A stretch of 43,228 nucleotides of DNA from an uncultured SAR86 cluster bacterium (GTDB taxonomy: Bacteria > Pseudomonadota > Gammaproteobacteria > Magnimaribacterales > Magnimaribacteraceae), in assembly GCA_902532015.1 (NCBI GenBank), contig CACAGI010000010.1:1-43228 (forward strand), written 5' to 3'. Below the pieces are notes generated by a model. It was given only the letters and a program-made list of their open reading frames with translations, had not been told where the DNA came from and did not search any database. This document shows positions 8,930 to 16,605 of this stretch, in pieces. Within the stretch, counting starts at the first letter, position 1, and each line of letters starts with the position of its first letter. A program made the translations under genes and the position numbers.

Positions 8930-8957
8930 ATAATACTCTTTTTAACTGACGCGTCAA
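8930..8957 (-). promoter_or_regulatory. Sigma70-type promoter on the minus strand
   Basis: On the minus strand TTGACG (8957-8952) and TATTAT (8935-8930) are separated by 16 bases, a near-consensus pair. Transcription would start near 8923. A-tracts upstream at UP-element distance strengthen the call. A perfect ten-base palindrome, TGACGCGTCA (8947-8956), overlaps the -35 box and could be an operator. Confidence 0.6.
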
Positions 8958-8960
8958 CAC

Positions 8961-8990
8961 TTTTTTTAACTTTTTTTTAACTTTTTTTTT
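8961..8990 (-). repeat. Three helically phased A-tracts (UP-element-like)
   Basis: On the minus strand runs of nine, eight and seven A are separated by GTT. The tracts begin at 8961, 8971 and 8982 on the plus coordinate, that is 10 and 11 bases apart, matching one helical turn. Relative to a start at 8923 they occupy about -38 to -67, the position of UP-element subsites. The arrangement predicts an intrinsic bend and contact with the RNA polymerase alpha subunit. Confidence 0.6.
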
Positions 8991-9023
8991 AATAAAATTA
9001 TACTTTCTAAGTTATTGAAAATA

Positions 9024-10673
9024 TTACATATTTGGGTAATTTGGTCCTCCTGCACCTTCTGGTGTTACCCAATTAATATTTTGTGATGGGTCTTTTATGT
9101 CACAAGTTTTGCAGTGCACACAATTTTGTCCATTTATTTGAAATATTTTTTCTCCATCTTTCTCTATAACTTCGTATACACCTGCAGGACAATATCGTTG
9201 AGCTGGCTCATCGTACATAGGTAGATTCACTTCTATTGGAATTGTTGGATCCTTTAAAACTAAGTGACAAGGTTGGTCTTCTTCATGATTTGTATTTGAT
9301 AAAAACACTGAGGAAAGTTTATCAAAACTAATTACTCCGTCTGGCTTAGGGTAATCAATTTTCGGCATTTTATTGGCTTCTTGTAAGCATTCATGATCAG
9401 GTTGGTCATGATGAAGTGTAAAAGGTAACTTGCCCCTAAATATCAGTTGATCCATTCCAGCTAAAGCAACACCGAGTAAAGTTCCAAATTTATGTATAAA
9501 AGGTAAAAAATTTCTTGCTTTATGCAGCTCTTTTTCTAGCCATGAAGATTGTAAATTAGCTGTAAACTTGACAATGTCTTTTTCGGGTTCTTCTTTAAAG
9601 AATTCTTCGTAAATACTTTCTGCACCGATCATTCCTGATTTCATTGCTGTGTGTGTTCCTTTAATTCTTGGAAAATTCATTGTTCCTGCATCGTCTCCTA
9701 CAAGAAGCCCTCCGGGGAAATGCATTTTTGGTATTGATTGATAGCCACCTTTTATGAGTGCTCTTGCTCCATAAGCAGTCCTTGTCCCTCCCTCTAGATA
9801 CTTCTTAATAGAAGTCTGATGTTTCCATTGTTGGAACTCATCGAAAGGACTAATATGAGGGTTATCGTAATCCAAAGGAACTATATAACCCAAAAAGGCT
9901 TGATTATTTTCACCATGATAGAAATAAGAACCTGAAAGAACTCCTTTCGCAGCTGGCCAACCCATTGTATGGATTACTAAGCCTTCCTCGTGAATGTCAG
10001 GATTTATATCCCAAACTTCTTTAAAGCCAATTCCATAATGTTGAGGATCACTATCTTGATCCAGTTTAAAATTACTTATAACTTGTTTTCCCAAATGTCC
10101 TCTACATCCTTCAGATAAGACAGTATATTTAGCTAAAAGATCTATTCCCGGTTCATAGCTAGGTTTCTTTTCACCAGAAGCATCTAACCCCATATCTCCG
10201 GTTGCAACTCCTATTACAATTCCGTTGTCGTAAATAAGTTTAGAAGCCGTAAACCCAGGAAAAATATCAATCTCCAATCCTTCAGCATACTCACTTAACC
10301 ATCTACAAAAATTTCCTAGACTCATTATGTAGTTACCATGATTTTTAAATGTAGTTGCAAATAATGTAGGTATAGAGAATGAAGTTGAGTCATTTAGTAA
10401 GTACCTAACAGAATCTTTTTTAACTGGCGTATTTAAAGGTGCTTCAAGTTCCTTCCATTCAGGTATTAATTCATTAAGAGCTTTAGGATCAAATACATTG
10501 CCAGAAAGGATATGAGCACCAACCTCAGAGCCTTTTTCTACTACGCAAATAGAAATTTCTTTAGAATTTTCTTTACATAATTGCTTTAGTTTTATTGCAG
10601 TAGACAAACCAGCTGGACCAGCTCCAACAATTACTACGTCATACTCCATTGATTCTCTTTCAGTGTTTTCCAT
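9024..10673 (-). CDS. Electron transfer flavoprotein-ubiquinone oxidoreductase
   Basis: EtfQO takes electrons from reduced ETF and gives them to quinone at the inner membrane, linking acyl-CoA dehydrogenases to respiration. The 549-residue length is typical. The N-terminal FAD motif is VVIVGAGPAGLSTA. GGLLVGDDAGTMNFPRIKGTHTA forms the second flavin segment, and the C-terminal 4Fe-4S domain has its four ligands in YCPAGVY and CVHCKTC. The first ATG (10673) lacks a good ribosome-binding site. The ATG at 10649 has AAAGAGA a few bases upstream and would start nearer the FAD motif, so it may be the real start. The gene diverges from etfB-etfA, its electron donor, across a 79-base spacer. Confidence 0.95.
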   Translation of the reverse strand: MENTERESMEYDVVIVGAGPAGLSTAIKLKQLCKENSKEISICVVEKGSEVGAHILSGNVFDPKALNELIPEWKELEAPLNTPVKKDSVRYLLNDSTSFSIPTLFATTFKNHGNYIMSLGNFCRWLSEYAEGLEIDIFPGFTASKLIYDNGIVIGVATGDMGLDASGEKKPSYEPGIDLLAKYTVLSEGCRGHLGKQVISNFKLDQDSDPQHYGIGFKEVWDINPDIHEEGLVIHTMGWPAAKGVLSGSYFYHGENNQAFLGYIVPLDYDNPHISPFDEFQQWKHQTSIKKYLEGGTRTAYGARALIKGGYQSIPKMHFPGGLLVGDDAGTMNFPRIKGTHTAMKSGMIGAESIYEEFFKEEPEKDIVKFTANLQSSWLEKELHKARNFLPFIHKFGTLLGVALAGMDQLIFRGKLPFTLHHDQPDHECLQEANKMPKIDYPKPDGVISFDKLSSVFLSNTNHEEDQPCHLVLKDPTIPIEVNLPMYDEPAQRYCPAGVYEVIEKDGEKIFQINGQNCVHCKTCDIKDPSQNINWVTPEGAGGPNYPNM

Positions 10674-10752
10674 AATTAATAATATTTATTGTATTGAGAG
10701 GGGCTGCAGTTATAGAATACGAATTTGAATTTTACCACATAAGGAAAATAGT

Positions 10753-11505
10753 ATGAAGATTCTAGTTCCAGTAAAAAGAGTTGTGGATTACAACGTTAAA
10801 GTAAGAGCTAAAGCTGACGAAAGTGGCCCAGATCTCAGTAATGCAAAAATGGCAATTAACCCTTTTTGTGAGATAGCAATAGAAGAGGCTGTTAGGCTTA
10901 AAGAGTCTGGTAATGCTGAAGAAGTTGTGGCAGTTTCTGTTGGTGATTCTGCATCTCAGGAACAATTAAGAACTTGTTTGGCTTTGGGAGCAGATAGAGC
11001 AGTCTTAATTGAAACAAACGAAACTCCAGAACCATTGGGAGTAGCTAAAGCGCTTAAAGCTATTGTAGAAAAAGAGAGTCCAGAAATTGTTATTTTAGGC
11101 AAACAGGCGATAGATGGCGATTCAAATCAAACAGGTCAAATGCTTGCAGCTTTACTTGGCTATGCTCAGGGAACATTTGCTTCAGAAGTTACAATTCAAG
11201 GTAATAAAGTTGAAGTTACTAGAGAAATTGATGGAGGCTTACAAACTGTCTCTTTGAATCTACCGGCTATTATCACGACAGATTTAAGACTAAATGAGCC
11301 TAGATACGCTTCACTTCCTAATATTATGAAAGCTAAAAAGAAACCTTTAGAAACACTTTCTTGTGAAGAGCTCGGTATTGATATAGCGCCAAGAACTGAA
11401 ACTTTAAAAGTTAGCCCTCCACCAGAAAGAGCTGCTGGGATAATAGTTGAAAATATCGATCAATTAGTTGATAAATTAAAAAATGAAGCAAAGGTGATCT
11501 CATGA
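10753..11505 (+). CDS. etfB: Electron transfer flavoprotein beta subunit
   Basis: EtfB is the AMP-binding small subunit of ETF, which collects electrons from acyl-CoA dehydrogenases. [18 protein letters not shown] and [16 protein letters not shown] are the diagnostic N-terminal phrases. The AMP site lies in [16 protein letters not shown], and the recognition-loop region lies near [20 protein letters not shown]. The 250 residues match the family. AAGGA lies nine bases upstream of the ATG. The stop overlaps the etfA ATG in ATGA, so the two subunits are translationally coupled. The divergent spacer upstream contains a possible -10 (TATAGAAT at 10711-10718), but I could not find a convincing -35. 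Confidence 0.97.
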   Translation: MKILVPVKRVVDYNVKVRAKADESGPDLSNAKMAINPFCEIAIEEAVRLKESGNAEEVVAVSVGDSASQEQLRTCLALGADRAVLIETNETPEPLGVAKALKAIVEKESPEIVILGKQAIDGDSNQTGQMLAALLGYAQGTFASEVTIQGNKVEVTREIDGGLQTVSLNLPAIITTDLRLNEPRYASLPNIMKAKKKPLETLSCEELGIDIAPRTETLKVSPPPERAAGIIVENIDQLVDKLKNEAKVIS

Positions 11506-12431
11506 GTATATTGGTAATAGCGGAACATGATAATTCCGAACTAAAGGCATCCACTTTAAACACATTAACCGCTGCTACAGAAATTGGTAGTGATGTTGAC
11601 TTACTCGTAGCAGGAAGTGATTGTAGTTCAGTTGTGGAAGCGGCTCAGCAAATACCTTGCATTTCAAAAGTCTTGTTAGCTAATAAGGAAAGTTACACAA
11701 ATGCTTTAGCAGAGAACTTAGGAACTCTAGTAGCTGAATTAGGTTCTAATTACTCCCATATCTTAGCTCCAGCCACAACAAGCGGTAAGAATTTCATGCC
11801 GAGAGCAGCTGCTCTTCTTGATTCTTCTCAGATATCTGACATAAGCGCAGTGATTTCTGAAGACACTTTTGAGAGACCAATCTATGCAGGAAATTGTATT
11901 GCAACTGTAAAAAGTAATGATTCTGTAAAAGTTATAACAGTAAGAACTACCGGTTTTGATGCTTGCGAATCTACAGGAGGGAGTGCGGATGTTGACGAGC
12001 TTGTAAATGATACTGATCTTGGAGTCTCCTCTTTCGTTAAAGAAGAGATAGCAGAGTCTGATCGACCTGAGCTAACTGCAGCTGATGTTGTGATATCAGG
12101 TGGAAGAGGCATGCAAAATGGAGACAATTTTAGTTTACTTAATGGAATAGCAGATAAGCTTGGAGCAGCAATTGGTGCCTCTAGAGCGGCAGTTGATTCT
12201 GGATTCGTTCCTAATGACATGCAAGTAGGGCAAACTGGAAAAATCGTAGCTCCTGATCTATATATCGCTGTAGGAATTTCAGGTGCCATTCAACATTTAG
12301 CTGGAATGAAGGACAGTAAGGTAATTGTAGCTATTAATAAAGACGAAGAAGCCCCTATCTTTCAAGTAGCAGATTACGGCTTAGTTGCTGATTTATTTGA
12401 TGCTCTTCCTGAGCTTGAATCGAAACTATAA
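11502..12431 (+). CDS. etfA: Electron transfer flavoprotein alpha subunit
   Basis: EtfA carries the FAD of ETF. The C-terminal FAD domain is clear: [61 protein letters not shown] and [25 protein letters not shown]. The 309-residue length is usual. The gene overlaps etfB by four bases. It converges on trmA with only six bases between the stops, and a hairpin inside the end of trmA may help end transcription in both directions. Together with EtfQO and the acyl-CoA dehydrogenases at 19648-21971 it forms a complete route from fatty acyl-CoA to quinone. Confidence 0.97.
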   Translation: MSILVIAEHDNSELKASTLNTLTAATEIGSDVDLLVAGSDCSSVVEAAQQIPCISKVLLANKESYTNALAENLGTLVAELGSNYSHILAPATTSGKNFMPRAAALLDSSQISDISAVISEDTFERPIYAGNCIATVKSNDSVKVITVRTTGFDACESTGGSADVDELVNDTDLGVSSFVKEEIAESDRPELTAADVVISGGRGMQNGDNFSLLNGIADKLGAAIGASRAAVDSGFVPNDMQVGQTGKIVAPDLYIAVGISGAIQHLAGMKDSKVIVAINKDEEAPIFQVADYGLVADLFDALPELESKL

Positions 12432-12437
12432 ATTTTC

Positions 12438-13523
12438 TTAATCTGTAGGCGTTATCTTTTCTAAGATGACGCCAGATTCAATGTGATCTGTATAAGGAAA
12501 TTGGTCAAACATCGCAACTTTCTTTATTTCATGTGTCTTATTCAGTATATCTATATCTCTTTTTAAAGATTCAAAACCACAAGAAATATAAATGATTTCA
12601 TCGAAATGAGATATTTTCGAAATAGTATCTTGATCAATTCCTTCTCTCGGGGGATCAACGAAGATTGATTTTATATTATATTCTTTTAAATCAATTTTTT
12701 TATTTATTAACCTTCTGAATGCTCTTTTTTTTTCGTAAGCTTCAAGAGTTTCTTTACCTGATAATCTAGCGTTTTTAATATTTTTACATTTATTTAATTT
12801 TATATTTTTCTCAAGAGCTACAAGACTAGGACGACTATTTTCAGTTGCTATTACATTGTTAAATAATCTACTGAGAGGGATAGTAAAGGTTCCTAATCCG
12901 CAGTGAAGTTCAAGGATATCAGAATTCTTTTTTCCAATTCCTTCTATCCAACCAATAATCTGATCGCACACATCAGGGTTTGTCTGACTAAAACATTGTT
13001 CATATAATTTGAGCTTAAAACTATGATTAGTAGATTTGTATTCTTCGGTGACATAATCTTGGCCAATTATTAATTTTTGTTTTTTGCTTCTACCTATAAC
13101 CGAGCACTTAAGACTGTCTTTGATTAAATTTGCCTTCTCAACCCAACTTGTTTCTAATTCTTTGTGATAGATTAAAGAAACCATTACTTCCATAGATCTA
13201 GAGCTCTGGAATTCAATTTGAAAAAGTTTTTTGTACAGTACTTGTTCTTGATTGACTATTTTCAACAATTTTTTCATTAACTCTTGTATAGATTTTGAAC
13301 ATATAGGGTATGTTTCTATTTCTATACGTTCATTATCTTTAATCATTGAATATTTGATCCCATGATCAGAGTTTAAAACACCAAATTCGCATCTATGCCT
13401 GAAAGAATGATGGCTTGATGGAAAAATATCTTTGGTAGTAACTTTATTAAAATAAGAGTTAAAAATTTCTTCTTTCTCTTTAAGTTGCTTGCTGTAATTC
13501 TCAGAAGAAATTTTCAAAATCAT
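12438..13523 (-). CDS. trmA: tRNA (uracil-54-C5)-methyltransferase
   Basis: TrmA makes ribothymidine at position 54 of the tRNA T loop with S-adenosylmethionine. The N-terminal NYSKQLKEKEEIF and HRCEFG phrases, the SAM site ILELHCGLGTFTIPLS, VDPPREGID and the catalytic cysteine in IYISCG followed by FDQFPYTDHIESGV follow the Escherichia enzyme closely. The usual residue after the catalytic Cys is Asn and here it is Gly. The 361-residue length is normal. No 4Fe-4S cysteine cluster is present, which separates it from RlmC and RlmD. It is transcribed from a 74-base spacer shared with the divergent nfuA. Confidence 0.93.
   Translation of the reverse strand: MILKISSENYSKQLKEKEEIFNSYFNKVTTKDIFPSSHHSFRHRCEFGVLNSDHGIKYSMIKDNERIEIETYPICSKSIQELMKKLLKIVNQEQVLYKKLFQIEFQSSRSMEVMVSLIYHKELETSWVEKANLIKDSLKCSVIGRSKKQKLIIGQDYVTEEYKSTNHSFKLKLYEQCFSQTNPDVCDQIIGWIEGIGKKNSDILELHCGLGTFTIPLSRLFNNVIATENSRPSLVALEKNIKLNKCKNIKNARLSGKETLEAYEKKRAFRRLINKKIDLKEYNIKSIFVDPPREGIDQDTISKISHFDEIIYISCGFESLKRDIDILNKTHEIKKVAMFDQFPYTDHIESGVILEKITPTD
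12440..12478. terminator. Hairpin at the convergent etfA/trmA ends
   Basis: An 11-base stem with one G-U pair (12448-12458 with 12463-12473, loop TTCT) is extended by a five-base outer stem (12440-12444 with 12474-12478). It lies in the last codons of trmA and just after the etfA stop. Neither strand shows a good T tract, so it may be a weak terminator or a 3' protective hairpin rather than a strong terminator. Confidence 0.35.
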
Positions 13524-13582
13524 TTTGTTTTAAAGAATCTTGTATCTTACAGTAAAACTTAAAAATAAATTAATCATAAATT

Positions 13583-13591
13583 TGTTAGAAT
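13583..13591 (+). promoter_or_regulatory. Extended -10 promoter immediately before nfuA
   Basis: TGTTAGAAT fits an extended -10 (TGn plus TAGAAT at 13586-13591). No good -35 is visible. The distance from the -10 box to the nfuA ATG is only six bases, so transcription should start at or next to the start codon, which predicts a leaderless or nearly leaderless mRNA. Confidence 0.45.
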
Positions 13592-13597
13592 AGAGAT

Positions 13598-14185
13598 ATG
13601 AAAGAGTTAAGTATCACTGAATCAGCAGAAAAATACCTTGATGAATTATTAGAGTCTCAAGACAAAGATACTGCAGGTATTAAAATCTTTGTAAGCGAAC
13701 CAGGAACACCAAGAGCTGAAACTTGTATTGCTTATGCTAAAGAAGATGAAAACTTTGATGATTACTTACTTATCGAAGAGCTCAGCTTTTCTTTGTACCT
13801 CGAGAAACAGTCTCTTGAGTTTGTTAAGGATGCTGTAGTTGACTATTCCCCAGATAAATTTGGAGGGACATTAACTATTAAAGCTCCAAATGCAAAACTT
13901 CCTCAACTAAATGAGAACGCCTCTATCGAAGAAAAAATTAATTATGTCCTTTATTCTGAGATAAATCCTAGTTTAGCTTCACATGGTGGTGAAGTTTCTC
14001 TAGTTGAAGTCGTAGATCAAGAAACGGCTGTTCTTCAGTTTGGAGGAGGGTGTCAGGGTTGCGGAATGGTAGATTTAACTCTTAAGGATGGAGTTGAGAA
14101 AACATTACTTGAACAAGTTGAAGGACTAAAAGGGGTAATGGATGTTACTGATCATTCGTATCGAGAGAATGCTTATTACAAATAA
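13598..14185 (+). CDS. nfuA: Fe-S biogenesis protein NfuA
   Basis: NfuA carries 4Fe-4S clusters and transfers them to target enzymes. The N-terminal half (residues 1 to about 100) is a degenerate A-type carrier domain that begins with the usual ITESAEKYLDELL. The C-terminal half is the Nfu domain with the cluster-binding CxxC in GGGCQGCGMVDLTLKDGVEKTL. The 195-residue length matches the Escherichia protein. Only six bases separate an extended -10 box from the ATG and the AGAG before the start is too close for a normal ribosome-binding site, so it may be translated from a leaderless message. Likely clients in this window include EtfQO and possibly NqrF. Confidence 0.95.
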   Translation: MKELSITESAEKYLDELLESQDKDTAGIKIFVSEPGTPRAETCIAYAKEDENFDDYLLIEELSFSLYLEKQSLEFVKDAVVDYSPDKFGGTLTIKAPNAKLPQLNENASIEEKINYVLYSEINPSLASHGGEVSLVEVVDQETAVLQFGGGCQGCGMVDLTLKDGVEKTLLEQVEGLKGVMDVTDHSYRENAYYK

Positions 14186-14234
14186 ATCTAAATTAGCTTT
14201 TACTTATTTTCTGCTTTTTAAACCAAAATAATTT

Positions 14235-15641
14235 ATGTCTCAATTAAATGCAGATTCTTGTTATATATTTACTGATACAGAAACAACTGGCCTTGACATA
14301 AATTTTTCTCAGATAATTCAAGTAGGATCAATTCTTACTGATGAATCCTTAAACCAAGAAAACTCACAAGATATTGGAAGCAAATTACTTCCTTGGGTAG
14401 TTCCTTCTCCAGAAGCGTTTTTAGTTCATAAAAAGATAGAGTGCTTAGAAGATGATGCTATGTCTCATTACGAGATGATGAAACTACTACGAAATACTTG
14501 GTTAGACTGGTCTAAAAGAAGAAATGCTGTATACATTACCTATAATGGCCATAGGTTTGATGAAGAATTATTTAGAAGGCAATTTTATTGGAATCTTTTA
14601 CCTCTATACATAACTAATACCTTAGGCGCTTCAAGATTAGATATGATGAGCACTTTACAGTTGGTTGCAAATTTCTTTCCAGACAGTCTCAAACTACCTT
14701 CATTTGAAGAGAACGAGGTAAGCATGAAACTAACCGATTGGTCTGACGCAAATTCAATTGAAATCATTAATGCGCATGATGCATTGGCTGATTGTGTTCA
14801 AATGCTGGAGCTTAGTAAATTAATTATTAAAAATGCTAATCCGGTATGGAAAGCCTCTATACAGGGAGCATCTAAGAATGGAAATTTATCTTTACTCCAA
14901 TCTCAACCTTTTGCGATGATAGGAGAGGTTGTTAGAAGAAAAAGATTTACTTACCCAGTAACTTTTTGTGGACAAAACCCTAAAATGAATAACGAAGTAG
15001 CTGTTGCAGATTTATATTTTGATCCCGATCAATTAGATGATTTAACCGATTCTGAATTATTAGAACAGATTAGTAATAGTGGCACTGCGATAAGAAAAGT
15101 AAGGATCAATAAAAGTTTACCAGTTATTTCTTCAGATCAGATACCGAATATAGAAACATTCCTAGATATTCCCTATGAACAACTTGAAGAAAGAGCTCGA
15201 AAAATACAAGAAAATGTTAAGCTTCAAACAAGAGTTAGTGAGCTACTAGCTAGTAATCAAATAAACTATCCTCCACCAAAATATCTAGAACAAAGTGTTT
15301 ACTCTGGCTTTCCTTCTGATGCTGATGATTTATGGATGGAACGTTTTCATTCATTACCCTGGGAAGAAAGAAGCAAGTTATTAGATGGTTTTGAAGATCC
15401 TAGATACAAAGAATTAGCTGAGAGATTGATATGCTCAAATTCCCCTGAACTAGCATCTCCAGATATGATGTCTAGATATCAAAATTTCTTAAATCAAAGA
15501 CTCTACGACAAAGGCCCATGGTTATCTTTAGAAAAGAGTTTAGAAAAAACAAAGAAACTATTGTCAGAAGCTACAGGAGAAGAAAAAGACATTCTTGAGA
15601 GGCTTGAAAAAAATATGTCACAAAAGAATATTTTTAACTAG
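14235..15641 (+). CDS. sbcB: Exodeoxyribonuclease I
   Basis: SbcB degrades single-stranded DNA from the 3' end and acts in recombination and mismatch repair. The DEDDh exonuclease motifs are present: the first Asp-Glu pair in FTDTETTGLD, the second Asp region in YNGHRFDEELFRRQF and the final His-Asp in NAHDALADCVQMLEL. The SH3-like and helical C-terminal domains follow, including LPWEERSKLLDGFEDPRYKELAERL. The 468-residue length is close to the Escherichia enzyme. It follows nfuA by 49 bases and converges on the CsiV-family gene with an eight-base overlap of the 3' ends. Confidence 0.95.
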   Translation: MSQLNADSCYIFTDTETTGLDINFSQIIQVGSILTDESLNQENSQDIGSKLLPWVVPSPEAFLVHKKIECLEDDAMSHYEMMKLLRNTWLDWSKRRNAVYITYNGHRFDEELFRRQFYWNLLPLYITNTLGASRLDMMSTLQLVANFFPDSLKLPSFEENEVSMKLTDWSDANSIEIINAHDALADCVQMLELSKLIIKNANPVWKASIQGASKNGNLSLLQSQPFAMIGEVVRRKRFTYPVTFCGQNPKMNNEVAVADLYFDPDQLDDLTDSELLEQISNSGTAIRKVRINKSLPVISSDQIPNIETFLDIPYEQLEERARKIQENVKLQTRVSELLASNQINYPPPKYLEQSVYSGFPSDADDLWMERFHSLPWEERSKLLDGFEDPRYKELAERLICSNSPELASPDMMSRYQNFLNQRLYDKGPWLSLEKSLEKTKKLLSEATGEEKDILERLEKNMSQKNIFN

Positions 15642-16605
15642 CAGGTAAAGAAGATACCCTAACAATAATTCCAAAATAAGGATGATCAATAAAATGAAAC
15701 TCATTCTCTTCAACTTTAATTTCTTGATTTATTTCATATAGGTCGTTGTATTGAAATCCTAATGATTGATCAGTATCTAAATCTAGAGGATAGTTATTTA
15801 CATCTGTATTCATAATCCATTTAGAAAAATCTCCCATATTTATTTTAATATTATTAAAAATAGTCTGAATCCAATAGCTGTTATCTATCTCAGGATCATC
15901 TATTTTTGATTTCAATTCTAATGCTTCATTAAAGTTTATAGTCTTCAAAGGTGAATGTTCTGTAATTCTAAAATCAGTTTTTTCTCCAAATCTTAATTTA
16001 GCATCAAAATGTAAGTATCTATCTTTGTAAATCAATAACTTTCCATATGTTCTTGATTTTTCTGTTGAATTTTCAACAAGAATGAATGCAGAATGGTTTT
16101 TTTTAACAAGAGGCTGATACCAAGAAATTGAATATAAAACCTCATAGTCCTTATTCTTTTCTAACCTTATTTTTAATGCCTCAAATTCTTTTTCAAAAAG
16201 TATTCTTTCAAATAGGTTAAATTTTAAGTTTTTGTTTGCTTCCGGGCCTTGAGTTTCTATTTTTTCTTCATCATTACTATTTATCAATTCTTCATTTGTA
16301 CTATCTAACCTCATAGGGATAAAAGTATTTTTAATTTCTTCTTGAAAAATAGGCTTTTCAACTAATAAGGTCGGTTGATCTTTGATCATAAAAAACTCTT
16401 CATCAAGGTCTAACGGTTCAAGCACTTTCCATTGTTCCTTTAAATCAATTTCATCAATGAACTGATTCTTAAATATGAGAAGATCTATTTTATGGATTTT
16501 TTCATATGGTTTATCATTAATAAAATTATCTATAAATTCATCAGGTGTGATTACTGCATAAGTAGGTAATGAGAATAGAAGAAGACTAAAAAGTTTAACT
16601 CGCAT
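15634..16605 (-). CDS. CsiV-family periplasmic protein
   Basis: This 323-residue protein begins with a signal peptide (KLFSLLLFSLPTYAV) followed by YEKIHKIDLLIFKNQF, the start pattern of the CsiV family (PF10972). The C-terminal FHFIDHPYFGIIVRV matches the conserved LHYLDHP-like ending. CsiV was described in Vibrio cholerae as a peptidoglycan-binding partner of the synthetic enzyme LpoA/PBP1A system. The low-complexity acidic stretch around residues 95-120 is variable in the family. The start overlaps the end of mfd by 11 bases, and the CsiV-mfd pairing is common in gammaproteobacteria such as Pseudomonas. The family assignment rests on motifs and synteny. Confidence 0.7.
   Translation of the reverse strand: MRVKLFSLLLFSLPTYAVITPDEFIDNFINDKPYEKIHKIDLLIFKNQFIDEIDLKEQWKVLEPLDLDEEFFMIKDQPTLLVEKPIFQEEIKNTFIPMRLDSTNEELINSNDEEKIETQGPEANKNLKFNLFERILFEKEFEALKIRLEKNKDYEVLYSISWYQPLVKKNHSAFILVENSTEKSRTYGKLLIYKDRYLHFDAKLRFGEKTDFRITEHSPLKTINFNEALELKSKIDDPEIDNSYWIQTIFNNIKINMGDFSKWIMNTDVNNYPLDLDTDQSLGFQYNDLYEINQEIKVEENEFHFIDHPYFGIIVRVSSLPAS

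Noticed and set aside
8958-8990. A simple homopolymer or microsatellite artefact
   Set aside because: The three tracts differ in length, are separated by the same GTT, and sit at helical phase directly upstream of a good promoter, so a functional reading is preferred.
11882-12289. A 135-residue minus-strand ORF inside etfA
   Set aside because: etfA is fully conserved on the plus strand; the Pro/Ser-rich opposite reading is a shadow with no family features.
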